Of a DNA stretch of 64,000 nt, positions 16,781-24,815 are shown in pieces (the stretch's first letter is position 1; each line of letters opens with the position of its first letter). A program made the translations under genes and the position numbers. The notes under the pieces are model-generated. The model was not told the DNA's origin. It saw only the letters and a program-made list of their open reading frames with translations, and made no database searches. This DNA comes from CAIZGX01 sp046048875 (GTDB lineage: Bacteria > Bacteroidota > Bacteroidia > Flavobacteriales_D > Sanyastnellaceae), in contig JBJOFG010000014.1 in NCBI GenBank assembly GCA_046048875.1, positions 484,996 to 548,995 of the forward strand. The letters are read 5' to 3'.

Positions 16781-18400
16781 TTATTCTTTTTTTACTCGCC
16801 GTAAATCAAGCATATTCACAGGATTCGTTGGGAAGTTTTTAATGTTTGAGCGAATGAAATGCATGACCTGGTCGTAATACAAAGGAATGACTGGCGTTTC
16901 ATTGTTTAATATAGTTTCAAGTTGTTCACTGAAAACAAGCATGCTGTCGTTCGAACTTGTTCGACCAATCTCTGAGTAGATTTCATCGTACATTGAATTC
17001 GAGAAGTGGGTGTAGTTCGGACCGTTCGGAGTAAAGCGATTCGTTGTAAAAACCGAATAGAAATTTTCCGGATGGGCGTAATCGGCGAGCCAACTTTTTC
17101 TGAAAACAGAAAGCTGACATTTCGATGCTTGGTCCCTGAATGCAGCACCTTGCAGTTGCTGTATTTCGCAAGGAATTCCAAGTTGCTGCCATTCGTGTTG
17201 AATGTATTCCATTAAATCGGCATAATCACTTGTGGTGCTTAATACAATTGTAGGAAGATTATTTCCATTGGGAAAGCCAGCTTCAGCAAGCAAATCCAAC
17301 GCAAGTTTTTTATTGAAGGAAATGCGTAGTTGGTTATTTAATTTTTTAGCCGCAGCCGGAGAGCAAAATCCAAAGTCGGCGGGAATGACTGTGTTGTTGC
17401 GCAAATGCTTCACCATGTCTTTTTTATTAATGGCCAAGTGAAGAGCTTTTCGAACGCGCGGGTCCAGCAATGCTTTGTTCGACTGAAGCTGAGGGTCGAG
17501 CACAAAACCTAAATAATCGGTTTTAATAAACGGGGTCTTCTGTAAATACAATTGAGAAGTATATGCACTGGAAAGATTTCCGTTGGGATCGAGTAATTCA
17601 TCTTTGAACGCATTGTGCAATCCACTCATAAAATCGTATTTGCCTTGAAGCAAGCCTTGGTATTCCGCAGACATGTCTTTCACGAAATCGATTTTCACAG
17701 CATCTAAATACGGTAAAGAATTTCCTTGTTCGTCTTTCAAATAGTAATTCGGGTTTTTATGGAAGACCAGCGCAACGTTTTCATACCAGAAGGCAAATTG
17801 AAAGGGACCGCATCCAACAGGATTGTTTCTGAAATCGCTTCCATACTTGTCAACGGCCTCTTGCGGAACAATGTTCGCGTATTGCGTAGTTAGCAATCCT
17901 AAGAAAGGTGCGAAAGGTTCTTTGAGTTGAATAATAAATGTAGAATCGTTCGGAGCACTGAATCCGTTTTCTTTAACTTTTTCGAAGATCCATTTTCCCG
18001 GAGATGCGACTGTATTATCGAGAATTCGATTGAAAGAATACAAAACATCAGAAGCTACTACCTTTCTTCCTTGTTCATTGGTGAAGCAAGCGTTGTTATG
18101 AAAAAACACATTACTCCTTAACGTAAAAGTATAGGTGAGTAAATCTTCAGAAATCGAAAATGACGAAGCGGTTGATGGAATGATTTTCAAAGAGTCGTCG
18201 AGTTCTACCAGCCCATCGAAAAGTTGGTTGGTTGCCCACATGATTTCCAAATCTCTTGCAAATGCAGGATCTAAAGAAGTAATGCCGTTGCTTTCGTTGT
18301 AGCAGAATACATTTTTATTACTGTCCGTTTTGCTTTTGCAAGAATGAAAAAGCAACGAGAGAAGTGTAAGGGTCCAGAAAAATGTTCTGTTAAATTTCAT
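16781..18400 (-). CDS. ABC transporter substrate-binding lipoprotein, SBP_bac_5 (oligopeptide/dipeptide) family
   Basis: 539 residues. Lipoprotein signal with lipobox LFHSC (Cys21). The mature chain follows the OppA/DppA pattern: GITSLDPAFARDLE, a VVASDVLYSFNRI segment, NPVGCGPFQF, KNPNYY, DPRVRKALHLAINK and the C-terminal PVIPLYYD. These proteins capture peptides (or heme, nickel, or other small solutes) in the periplasm for an ABC importer. No permease or ATPase genes lie beside it, so the partner is elsewhere and the ligand is unknown. It is divergent from the EEP-family gene at 18455. Confidence 0.88.
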   Translation of the reverse strand: MKFNRTFFWTLTLLSLLFHSCKSKTDSNKNVFCYNESNGITSLDPAFARDLEIMWATNQLFDGLVELDDSLKIIPSTASSFSISEDLLTYTFTLRSNVFFHNNACFTNEQGRKVVASDVLYSFNRILDNTVASPGKWIFEKVKENGFSAPNDSTFIIQLKEPFAPFLGLLTTQYANIVPQEAVDKYGSDFRNNPVGCGPFQFAFWYENVALVFHKNPNYYLKDEQGNSLPYLDAVKIDFVKDMSAEYQGLLQGKYDFMSGLHNAFKDELLDPNGNLSSAYTSQLYLQKTPFIKTDYLGFVLDPQLQSNKALLDPRVRKALHLAINKKDMVKHLRNNTVIPADFGFCSPAAAKKLNNQLRISFNKKLALDLLAEAGFPNGNNLPTIVLSTTSDYADLMEYIQHEWQQLGIPCEIQQLQGAAFRDQASKCQLSVFRKSWLADYAHPENFYSVFTTNRFTPNGPNYTHFSNSMYDEIYSEIGRTSSNDSMLVFSEQLETILNNETPVIPLYYDQVMHFIRSNIKNFPTNPVNMLDLRRVKKE

Positions 18401-18442
18401 TTAAACAAAAATAGAGTAGGTGGAAGAAGAAATGTTCTGTTC

Positions 18443-18450
18443 TACTTTTG
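18443..18450 (+). promoter_or_regulatory. -7 box four bases before the EEP-family start codon
   Basis: TACTTTTG is a perfect TAnnTTTG ending four bases before ATG 18455. Transcription would start at or beside the start codon. Confidence 0.5.
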
Positions 18451-18454
18451 AGTT

Positions 18455-19474
18455 ATGAAAAAAATACTCGCTTTATTAAGTATCGCAATTCTTGCTTCTT
18501 GCAAACAAGAAAAGTTTACTTTGCAAATTCCTGCTTCTGAAAAGCAGAAGGTATCTTTCGATATTATGAGTTACAATGTGGAGAATTTATTCGACACGAT
18601 TGATGATCCAAATAAAGCCGACGAAGATTTTACTCCAACTGGAAAATTGCAATGGAATACCGCGAAGTATTACGAACATCTGAAACATACCGTAGATGCC
18701 ATTACCAATAAAGGAACAAACTTTCCAGCGATAGTCGGATTAATTGAAGTTGAAAACGGAGCAGTCTTGAACGATTTGGTGAACACATCCTTTCTAAAAG
18801 GAAAGGGATATAAATATGTATGGTTTGAAGGTCCTGATGAAAGAGGAATTGATGTCGCGTTAATCTACGATTTGAATCGCGTTTCAGTTGTTCAGGCTAT
18901 GGCCATACCCGTCCTGTTGGAAAGTGTGACAGATCCGAATACACGTGATATTCTTAAAGTCTCAGTTGAGATTGGAAGTGAGAAATTCAATTTGTTTGTT
19001 AACCATTGGCCTTCGCGCAGAGGTGGACAAGATGAATCGGAAATGCACAGAATAAGGGCTGCAGGTGTATTGCGCAAAGAGGTTGATCAGATACTTTCCG
19101 TTGATACGAAAGCAAATGTTATTTGTATGGGAGACTTCAACGATTTTCCTTCGAACAAAAGTATCCATGATGTTTTGCAAGCCGGAGTATCGAACGAACA
19201 TTCGGTATTGTTTAATATGATGTCAGATTTCGAAGCGCAGAAGAAGGGGACACATTTTTACAAAGGAGAGTGGAGTCCGTTAGATCAGTTCATGGTGAGC
19301 TACGGAATGTTCGAAAACAAATGTGTGAGTGCAAATTCGTTTGAAGTGGTTTCTTACGACTTTATCATGTACACCTCGAAAGACGGAGTGAAATCTCCAG
19401 CGCGGGTATATGTGGGTGATTCCTACAAAGGAGGATATAGTGATCACTTGCCCATTCTTATGCATGTGAATTGA
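18455..19474 (+). CDS. Endonuclease/exonuclease/phosphatase-family lipoprotein
   Basis: 339 residues with lipobox ILASC (Cys16). The EEP fold is complete: SYNVENLFD (metal-binding Asn), GLIEVENG (metal-binding Glu), FVNHWPSRRGG (catalytic His), MGDFNDFP (Asp and Asn) and SDHLPILM at the C-terminus (Asp-His). All catalytic residues are present, so it is probably an active phosphoesterase or nuclease on the outer side of a membrane. The family includes DNase I-like nucleases and sphingomyelinases, and the sequence does not decide. Single-gene unit with its own promoter box and terminator. Confidence 0.88.
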   Translation: MKKILALLSIAILASCKQEKFTLQIPASEKQKVSFDIMSYNVENLFDTIDDPNKADEDFTPTGKLQWNTAKYYEHLKHTVDAITNKGTNFPAIVGLIEVENGAVLNDLVNTSFLKGKGYKYVWFEGPDERGIDVALIYDLNRVSVVQAMAIPVLLESVTDPNTRDILKVSVEIGSEKFNLFVNHWPSRRGGQDESEMHRIRAAGVLRKEVDQILSVDTKANVICMGDFNDFPSNKSIHDVLQAGVSNEHSVLFNMMSDFEAQKKGTHFYKGEWSPLDQFMVSYGMFENKCVSANSFEVVSYDFIMYTSKDGVKSPARVYVGDSYKGGYSDHLPILMHVN

Positions 19475-19499
19475 TTCAATTCAAAAAGTATAATCAATA

Positions 19500-19530
19500 A
19501 AAAAGCCGTCTCGCAAGAAACGGCTTTTTT
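19500..19530. terminator. Bidirectional terminator between the EEP gene and the Lys/Ala-rich gene
   Basis: AAAAGCCGT pairs with ACGGCTTTT around a roughly ten-base loop, with A and T runs on the outer sides. It lies between two convergent genes. Confidence 0.85.
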
Positions 19531-19549
19531 AATAGTTTGAAGTAGAATA

Positions 19550-19840
19550 TTATTTCTTCTTCGCAGCTTTCTTAGGAGCAGCCTTTTTAGCAGCAGCCTT
19601 CTTAGGAGCAGCAGCTTTCTTAGGAGCAGCCTTTTTAGCAGCAGCTTTCTTAGGAGCAGCAGCTTTTTTAGCAACGGCTTTCTTAGGAGCAGCAGCTTTT
19701 TTAGCAGCAGCTTTCTTAGGAGCAGCAGCTTTCTTAGCAGCAGCTTTCTTAGGAGCAGCAGCTTTCTTTGCAGCAGCCTTCTTAGGAGCAGCTGCTTTTT
19801 TAGCGGCCTTTGGCGCGCTAGCTTTGGTTTTGGTTTTCAT
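19550..19840 (-). CDS. Lys/Ala/Pro-repeat, histone H1-like basic protein
   Basis: 96 residues composed almost only of Lys, Ala and Pro apart from the start MKTKTKASAPK. An 11-residue unit (KKAAAPKKAAA) is repeated about seven times with small deletions. Such chains resemble the C-terminal tails of eukaryotic histone H1, the chlamydial Hc proteins and AlgP, which bind DNA without sequence preference. The protein probably binds and condenses DNA, or RNA, in the cytoplasm; this is inferred from composition. The repeat makes long open frames on both strands; this frame is preferred because of the start, the bounding terminator and the coherent composition. Confidence 0.85.
   Translation of the reverse strand: MKTKTKASAPKAAKKAAAPKKAAAKKAAAPKKAAAKKAAAPKKAAAKKAAAPKKAVAKKAAAPKKAAAKKAAPKKAAAPKKAAAKKAAPKKAAKKK
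19556..19812. repeat. ~33-bp tandem repeat coding for KKAAAPKKAAA units
   Basis: The DNA consists of near-identical blocks alternating TTAGGAGCAGCAGC and TTTCTTAGCAGCAGC motifs, each full unit about 33 bases. Such arrays can expand or contract by slippage, so copy number may vary between strains. Confidence 0.8.
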
Positions 19841-19873
19841 AAAATAAACGGTTGATTATTTTCTTTTCAAATC

Positions 19874-19897
19874 GTTCACTCATCGTTACAAGTGAAC
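19874..19897. promoter_or_regulatory. Inverted repeat GTTCACT-N10-AGTGAAC upstream of the Lys/Ala-rich gene
   Basis: A perfect 7-bp inverted repeat with a ten-base centre, located just after the DUF2279 stop and 33 bases before the start of the Lys/Ala-rich gene. It could be an operator or the stem of a weak terminator; the lack of a T run makes an operator or leader structure at least as likely. Confidence 0.35.
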
Positions 19898-20797
19898 TTA
19901 AAAATACACTGGATACACTTTCACTTTTCCGTCACTTCTTATCCCGATTGTCGGGCTTGGAATTTTTATGAAGTTAATTACGCTTGCAATTTTCTTCATC
20001 CATTTTCTTCGCCATTCAATTCTATTCAAATCTGCATCAAAAGAAAAAAAGAATTCACGTGTCGCGTGAAAATTATTAACACTGTTAATGTTATTATCTG
20101 CGTATAAATTTTCATCGATACTATAGCCGAATGAAATGCATAGCCAACGCGTGAATCGCTTGGTATTCGAGCGATTCAGAGACAGTGGTGCAGAGAGCCA
20201 GTACGTTTGTCCATTGTAGTCTTTCAAAAGTCGTTGTTGAAAATTACGACCAAAAGTTTCAGGACGCACATCTGCAAACGCACTTTTTTGATAAGAAAAT
20301 TTTAAAGAGATGAATTGTTCTTGAAGAAAATATTCTTGTGACGCAAATAAAAAATATCCTAATGTATTTGCAATCATGTCGCTGTTAGAAAAACCCCATT
20401 GCGCAGATTTTCCATCTAAAATTTCCACGCCAGTTAGATAGATTAATCCTGATGCACCTCCAAGAAAAATATTTTTATTTCTGTTGGAATCGCTTGTCTG
20501 GAGCGAATTGTAGAAATTCCTTCCAATTTGATATGAAGTGAATGCATGACCACACTTATCCATTTGCATCCATTCTTTCGAGTCGTTGAAGAAATGAAAA
20601 TTACTTTGCGGATAATCTTTGTACCATAAAGAGTTGAGTCCAACAAGTGATGTCGTAGCAGCTCCAATGGATAAAGAAGAAAAAACAGTGTTGTGTTTTT
20701 TTTGAGTTGTTGTCTTTAGCGCAAGGGTGTCTTTTTCGATTGCGGAAATGCAACAAGAGAATAAAATGAATACAAGAGCACTTAAACTTTTTCTCAT
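19898..20797 (-). CDS. DUF2279 family envelope protein
   Basis: 299 residues. An N-terminal signal (hydrophobic 5-20, FSCCISAIEK) is followed by the DUF2279 core: LGLNSLWYKDYPQ-type segment, DKCGHAFTSYQIGR, SGLIYLTGVEILDG, and WGFSNSDMIANTLGY. The conserved His in the GHAF motif and Asp in SDMIAN are present. The family is predicted to be periplasmic or membrane-associated and has no known function. Its start overlaps the mltG stop by four bases, placing it last in a GNAT-mltG-DUF2279 operon. Confidence 0.82.
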   Translation of the reverse strand: MRKSLSALVFILFSCCISAIEKDTLALKTTTQKKHNTVFSSLSIGAATTSLVGLNSLWYKDYPQSNFHFFNDSKEWMQMDKCGHAFTSYQIGRNFYNSLQTSDSNRNKNIFLGGASGLIYLTGVEILDGKSAQWGFSNSDMIANTLGYFLFASQEYFLQEQFISLKFSYQKSAFADVRPETFGRNFQQRLLKDYNGQTYWLSAPLSLNRSNTKRFTRWLCISFGYSIDENLYADNNINSVNNFHATREFFFSFDADLNRIEWRRKWMKKIASVINFIKIPSPTIGIRSDGKVKVYPVYF

Positions 20798-21873
20798 CGT
20801 TTAATATCTAACGAGTCTAAATATTGCTGGTATGCTTTTGCATTTTGTTGATGCTCGGAATAATTAACCGCGAAGTTATGCTTCCCTGTTCCCCCAGGTT
20901 GTGCACACATGAAGATATAATTGTGTGTTGCCGCTTTTAACACAGCGTTGATGTATGATTTTTCCACGATGTGAATAGTGGCCGGGGGTAGGCCTTTGTA
21001 CAAGTATGTATTGTAAGGTGAATCGAATTTCAAATCGTCATTGCGCACGCGTTGTCTTTTTTCTTTGGTGTTAATTCCAAATAATACTGTCGGATCGGAT
21101 TGTAAGAGCATGTTTAGTTTCAATCTGTTTAAATACAATCCCGCAATTTCCGGAGCTTCATCTTTATTGGCTGTTTCGCCTCTGACGATTGATGCCAACA
21201 CATAAACTTCATGCTCATTGAGTCCTATTCTCGCAGCAAGGGTGTCTTGTTCGGCTGTCCAAAATTCATCATACAGAACGTTCATTCGGGAGAAGAAGTT
21301 TGCTGGAGATGTAGTCCAAAATAATTCATAGGTGTCGCCAAGCAGTCTTTCAAGGACGCGTTGCTGACGAATTTCACGAGGTAAGTCTTTGGTGTTCGGA
21401 GCGAGTTGGTCTAAATTTTCATTTACGTAATCCATAAACTTCGCACTGTCTATTTCGAATTTTTTACCAAAACGCTGTGCCAGTTTGTAGATGGTCTTGA
21501 CGTTATCTATTCTGAAAGAAACAGCATCTTGATTACCGCTATAAATTTTGTTAAATATGGCTCTTGCCGATAGATTTCCACTGATGGTGTATTTGCCGGG
21601 AGGTAATTTATCTTGCGATTTCAGCAAGCTTGTTACTTTCCATTTATAATAAACAACGCTTGGAAATTCGGCATCGCGATAGAGGGAATCTAAAATTGCT
21701 TTTTCTACGGATTCATGGGTATTATTGGTGGGGATGTAAATTGAAAACTCTTTGCCATTTGAATTTAATGGAGTGAGAACAAGTACATAGGTTAGGATTG
21801 CGAATACTAAAAGCAGTCCACCAAGAATAATCGCTAAAGCAGCTTTTTTATTTTTTTTGAAGTAGTTTTTCAT
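20794..21873 (-). CDS. mltG: Endolytic murein transglycosylase MltG
   Basis: 359 residues. One N-terminal TM helix (about 11-33), then a LysM-like/YceG region and the catalytic core with ASIVRGETANKDE (the Glu of the VxxET motif is the proposed catalytic residue), AGLYLNRL, LQSDPTV and YNTYLYKGLPP. The C-terminus contains HNFAVNYSEHQ. MltG cleaves nascent glycan strands in the inner membrane and is thought to end peptidoglycan polymerisation. The 5' end overlaps the upstream acetyltransferase gene by 26 bases, indicating one transcript. Confidence 0.93.
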   Translation of the reverse strand: MKNYFKKNKKAALAIILGGLLLVFAILTYVLVLTPLNSNGKEFSIYIPTNNTHESVEKAILDSLYRDAEFPSVVYYKWKVTSLLKSQDKLPPGKYTISGNLSARAIFNKIYSGNQDAVSFRIDNVKTIYKLAQRFGKKFEIDSAKFMDYVNENLDQLAPNTKDLPREIRQQRVLERLLGDTYELFWTTSPANFFSRMNVLYDEFWTAEQDTLAARIGLNEHEVYVLASIVRGETANKDEAPEIAGLYLNRLKLNMLLQSDPTVLFGINTKEKRQRVRNDDLKFDSPYNTYLYKGLPPATIHIVEKSYINAVLKAATHNYIFMCAQPGGTGKHNFAVNYSEHQQNAKAYQQYLDSLDIKR

Positions 21874-22345
21874 ATCTGTTCACGATTCTGTTTAAACACA
21901 TTTCTTCACGCTGAAATTCAAACCCTGATTTTACAAAGAGTGAAATACTCGCGTGGTTGTCTTTATCAATAAGCGCAAATACTTTTGAAATGTGACTGTC
22001 TAATGTAAGTTTTTTAATCAATAAACGAATTGACTCTTTTCCGTATCCTTTCTGATGGTCGTTCTTATTTGGTATTAAAATTCCAATTCCAATGGATCGG
22101 TTGCTTTCGTTAAAGTTGAATGCGTCTAAAATCCCAAGGGGATTTTTTGTTTCTGAGTTGAAAATGATCCAACGCTGCTGTTTATGCAAAGGGTAAATTC
22201 GAGATGGGAAAAAACAGTCGGTGATTTCTTCCATTGTGTATGGCCCCGGATGCTCGTTGATATGCCAGTACTCTTCCAAATTTTCAACCCAATGTATATA
22301 CGGGAGGTCTTCGCGAGTGATCTCAGAAATGTAAATTTTTCCCAT
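21848..22345 (-). CDS. GNAT-family N-acetyltransferase
   Basis: 165 residues, Acetyltransf_3 type. The acetyl-CoA-binding motif A is seen as HQKGYGKESIRLLI, followed by motif B around NHASISLFVKSGFEFQREE. Relatives acetylate the N-terminus of ribosomal proteins, amino sugars or antibiotics, and the acceptor here cannot be told. It is the first gene of the operon with mltG and DUF2279, with a -7 box upstream. Confidence 0.82.
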   Translation of the reverse strand: MGKIYISEITREDLPYIHWVENLEEYWHINEHPGPYTMEEITDCFFPSRIYPLHKQQRWIIFNSETKNPLGILDAFNFNESNRSIGIGILIPNKNDHQKGYGKESIRLLIKKLTLDSHISKVFALIDKDNHASISLFVKSGFEFQREEMCLNRIVNRYEKLLQKK

Positions 22346-22361
22346 ATATGCTTATTCAATT

Positions 22362-22369
22362 CAAAAATA
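22362..22369 (-). promoter_or_regulatory. -7 box for the GNAT-mltG-DUF2279 operon
   Basis: TATTTTTG on the minus strand matches TAnnTTTG exactly, 16 bases before ATG 22345. Confidence 0.45.
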
Positions 22370-22419
22370 AGGGAAATGCCTTTGAGATAATGACAGTCCT
22401 TCGTTTCTTTGTTCTTATG

Positions 22420-23175
22420 ATGAATACGCGAATTTTATTTTTACTTGCTTTTGTTGTGACACTTATGAGTAGTTGCAGCATCAATAAGAATATAATGTTT
22501 CAGACAGATACGGAATATGAATTCAAGAAACCGGATTTAGATTCTACCAACAAGGAATATAAGCTTGCTCCGTTCGATTATATCACGATTAGTTTGTTTA
22601 CAGGCGACGGGGCAATGATTTTGGAATACACCACCAGCGGTATTGAACGTCAGCCAAACTACGGTGGGTTCGATTTGTATTACATCTTGAACAAAGACGG
22701 TGAAGTGGATTTACCTGTATTGGGAAAGACGAAGCTTTCGGGGTTATCTATTCCAGAAGCACAACAGTATCTGGAATCTAAATTCATTAATTACAACGAC
22801 CCATTTTGTTTAGTACGTGTATTGAACAGAAGAGTTATGGTGTTCACTGGTGAGGGAAGTTTAGGTTCTGTTGTTCCATTGGCTAATCAAAATATATCAG
22901 TGTTAGAGGCCATCGCCCTCGCCGGTGGGATACGTGAGCGAGGAAACGCTTCTAAGGTGAAAATTATACGCAGCAAGAATGGTGTTAATGAAGTTTACAG
23001 ACTTAATTTATCTACGATTGAAGGAGTAGAGAGTGCAAAGATGATTGTACAAGCGGGAGACATTATTTACGTTGAACCTGTGCCTCAGATTACAAATGAA
23101 TTCGTGAAGGACATTGCTCCATTGGTGAGCTTGGTTTCTTCAACATTAATATTGTTCTTAGTTGTTACGAATTAA
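22420..23175 (+). CDS. Wza-like polysaccharide biosynthesis/export lipoprotein
   Basis: 251 residues from ATG 22420 (an adjacent ATG at 22417 is equally possible; the longer frame back to 22348 lacks a signal). Lipobox LMSSC gives Cys19. The Poly_export domain is at about residues 45-130 (KLAPFDYITISLFTG, DGEVDLPVLGKTKLSG), then one SLBB-type domain with VFTGEGSLGSVVPL and AGDIIYVEPVP. It ends in a hydrophobic helix (LVSSTLILFLVV), as in the outer-membrane-spanning end of Wza. It would form the exit pore for capsule or exopolysaccharide. No Wzc, Wzx or Wzy genes are adjacent, only rfbC three bases downstream. Confidence 0.88.
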   Translation: MNTRILFLLAFVVTLMSSCSINKNIMFQTDTEYEFKKPDLDSTNKEYKLAPFDYITISLFTGDGAMILEYTTSGIERQPNYGGFDLYYILNKDGEVDLPVLGKTKLSGLSIPEAQQYLESKFINYNDPFCLVRVLNRRVMVFTGEGSLGSVVPLANQNISVLEAIALAGGIRERGNASKVKIIRSKNGVNEVYRLNLSTIEGVESAKMIVQAGDIIYVEPVPQITNEFVKDIAPLVSLVSSTLILFLVVTN

Positions 23176-23178
23176 AAG

Positions 23179-23727
23179 ATGAGAATAGAACGGACGGATT
23201 TTCGTGATTTACTTGTGGTACATCTTCCAGTTTTTGGAGATGAGCGTGGGAGGTTTCAAGAGACTTTTAAAGAGGCTCAATTTCGAATTGAAACAGGAAT
23301 GAATATCACGTTTGTTCAAGACAACGAAAGCCTCTCATCTAAAGGGGTGTTACGCGGACTTCATGCTCAGAAGTCTCCAAAATCGCAGGCCAAATTACTT
23401 AGAGTGGTGAAGGGAAAAATTCTAGATGTAGTTGTTGACCTTCGCAGAACCGAACCTACGTTCGGTCAGAGTTTTCAAATTGAATTGAAAGGGGGAGACG
23501 GAATTTCGTTATTTATACCTGAGGGATTTGCCCATGGTTTTTATTGCTTCGAAGACGAGACCATTGTTCAGTATAAGTGCACCAATTATTACGACAAGAA
23601 CTCAGAAATCTGCTTGAATGCTTTCGATGAGAAAGTGAATATTCAGTGGCCCGAGGGTGAAAAGGTGCTTTCAGAAAAAGACAAAGAAGGGCAATCGCTT
23701 CAAGAGTTAAGCAATTTGTTTTTTTAG
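23179..23727 (+). CDS. rfbC: dTDP-4-dehydrorhamnose 3,5-epimerase
   Basis: 182-residue cupin-fold epimerase of the dTDP-L-rhamnose pathway. Visible features: GVLRGLHAQ with catalytic His62, KLLRVVKGKILDVVVDLR, FIPEGFAHGFY and the YKCTNYYD motif with the conserved tyrosine. All expected active-site residues are present. It begins three bases after the Wza-like gene, so sugar-nucleotide supply and polymer export are co-expressed, but rfbA, rfbB and rfbD are not in the window. Its end overlaps the convergent CaiB-family gene by four bases. Confidence 0.92.
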   Translation: MRIERTDFRDLLVVHLPVFGDERGRFQETFKEAQFRIETGMNITFVQDNESLSSKGVLRGLHAQKSPKSQAKLLRVVKGKILDVVVDLRRTEPTFGQSFQIELKGGDGISLFIPEGFAHGFYCFEDETIVQYKCTNYYDKNSEICLNAFDEKVNIQWPEGEKVLSEKDKEGQSLQELSNLFF

Positions 23728-24797
23728 ATGTTTGCTTTTATTTGAAATGCAACGCTAGTCATGCGTTTGGTTTCTGTTCCCTCTATGGTTTCTGTTAATA
23801 CGTTTTTTGACGCTGCTTCGCGTTCAAAAACTTCTTCCATGTTTCGTATTCGGCCGTAAGGTATCCCGTTCGATTGAGCGATGCTCTCGAAGGATTGACA
23901 CGATTGTTTTTTAAATTGTTCTTCCAAAACGGTGTACAGCTGTGTTCTGTTTTGAACGCGAAGTGTATTGCTCGAATACAAGTCGCTTGTTGCAATATCT
24001 GGAAGATTTAGAACTTGACACAATTTTCGAAATTGATCATCACTGCCAATGGCTAGGACAATCCATTTGTTGTCCATGGTTTCAAATTGTTCTCCGTATG
24101 GAGCGATATTCGGATGAAGCGAGCCCAATCGTCTCGGTGTATTTCCAGTCATGAGGAAATAACTCGCCTGATTCGCTAAAGAGGCGAGTGCAGCTTTTTC
24201 AAGAGATACTTCAACACATGACCCTTTTCCGTTTTTTGCTTTTTGAAGAAGTGCGCAGAGTATACCCTCTTTCAATTGATGCGCTGCAAGAACATCTATA
24301 AGTGCAACAGGCATTTTAGTCGGAGGGCCGTCGGCATTACCGTTCATAAACATGAACCCTGTTTCTGCTTGCAGGACGACATCATATGCCACACGATCTT
24401 TCTCAAATTCAAATCCGCGAATAATACCCTGAATCAAATGCGGAAATTTTGCGGAAAGAAATTCAGAGTCTAATTTGAATTTCACTGCGTCGTTTCCTTT
24501 GAAATTGGAAAGGAAAATGTCTGCTTTCTTTAATTCTGAGTAAATGCGAGCGATATCTTGTTCATTGGTTAAATCAACAAGATGAATTTCTTTTTTGTAG
24601 TTTATCGAAGCGTAGTAAGAGCTGATTTTGTCTTCTGACTCAGCAGGAGTATGCCAAGTACGCGTTACATCTCCGTGTGTTTTTGCGTTTTCAAATTTTA
24701 TAACCTGCGCACCAAGTTCTGAGAAGAAGGTACCCACTTGAGGTCCAGCAAGAACTGAAGAGCAATCAACAACTTTTAAACCTTTGAATAATTCCAT
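23724..24797 (-). CDS. CaiB/BaiF-type (class III) CoA-transferase family protein
   Basis: 357 residues. The N-terminus KGLKVVDCSSVLAGPQVGTFFSELGA is typical of class III CoA transferases in two short pieces (LKVVDCSSVLAGP, FFSELGAQVIKFE). The catalytic aspartate region is MPVALIDVLAAHQLKEG, followed by GKGSCVEVSLEKAAL. These enzymes move CoA between carboxylic acids (carnitine, formate/oxalate) or act as racemases; the substrate is not evident. It is the last gene of the minus-strand group that starts with the TonB-dependent receptor, 18 bases after the photolyase. Confidence 0.85.
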   Translation of the reverse strand: MELFKGLKVVDCSSVLAGPQVGTFFSELGAQVIKFENAKTHGDVTRTWHTPAESEDKISSYYASINYKKEIHLVDLTNEQDIARIYSELKKADIFLSNFKGNDAVKFKLDSEFLSAKFPHLIQGIIRGFEFEKDRVAYDVVLQAETGFMFMNGNADGPPTKMPVALIDVLAAHQLKEGILCALLQKAKNGKGSCVEVSLEKAALASLANQASYFLMTGNTPRRLGSLHPNIAPYGEQFETMDNKWIVLAIGSDDQFRKLCQVLNLPDIATSDLYSSNTLRVQNRTQLYTVLEEQFKKQSCQSFESIAQSNGIPYGRIRNMEEVFEREAASKNVLTETIEGTETKRMTSVAFQIKANI

Positions 24798-24815
24798 GAA
24801 GTAAAGGTAAAGACT

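Noticed and set aside
19444..19674. Leu/Arg/Lys-rich frame (MLKKLLLLRK...) on the minus strand
   Set aside because: It is an out-of-frame reading of the 33-bp repeat and crosses the terminator and the end of the EEP gene.
22348..22416. Extension of the Wza-like protein
   Set aside because: It lies in the divergent promoter region and hides the lipoprotein signal that begins at 22417/22420.
19898..23727. A complete capsule or exopolysaccharide locus around the Wza-like gene
   Set aside because: Only rfbC is associated; mltG, DUF2279 and GNAT are divergent and concern peptidoglycan or unknown roles.
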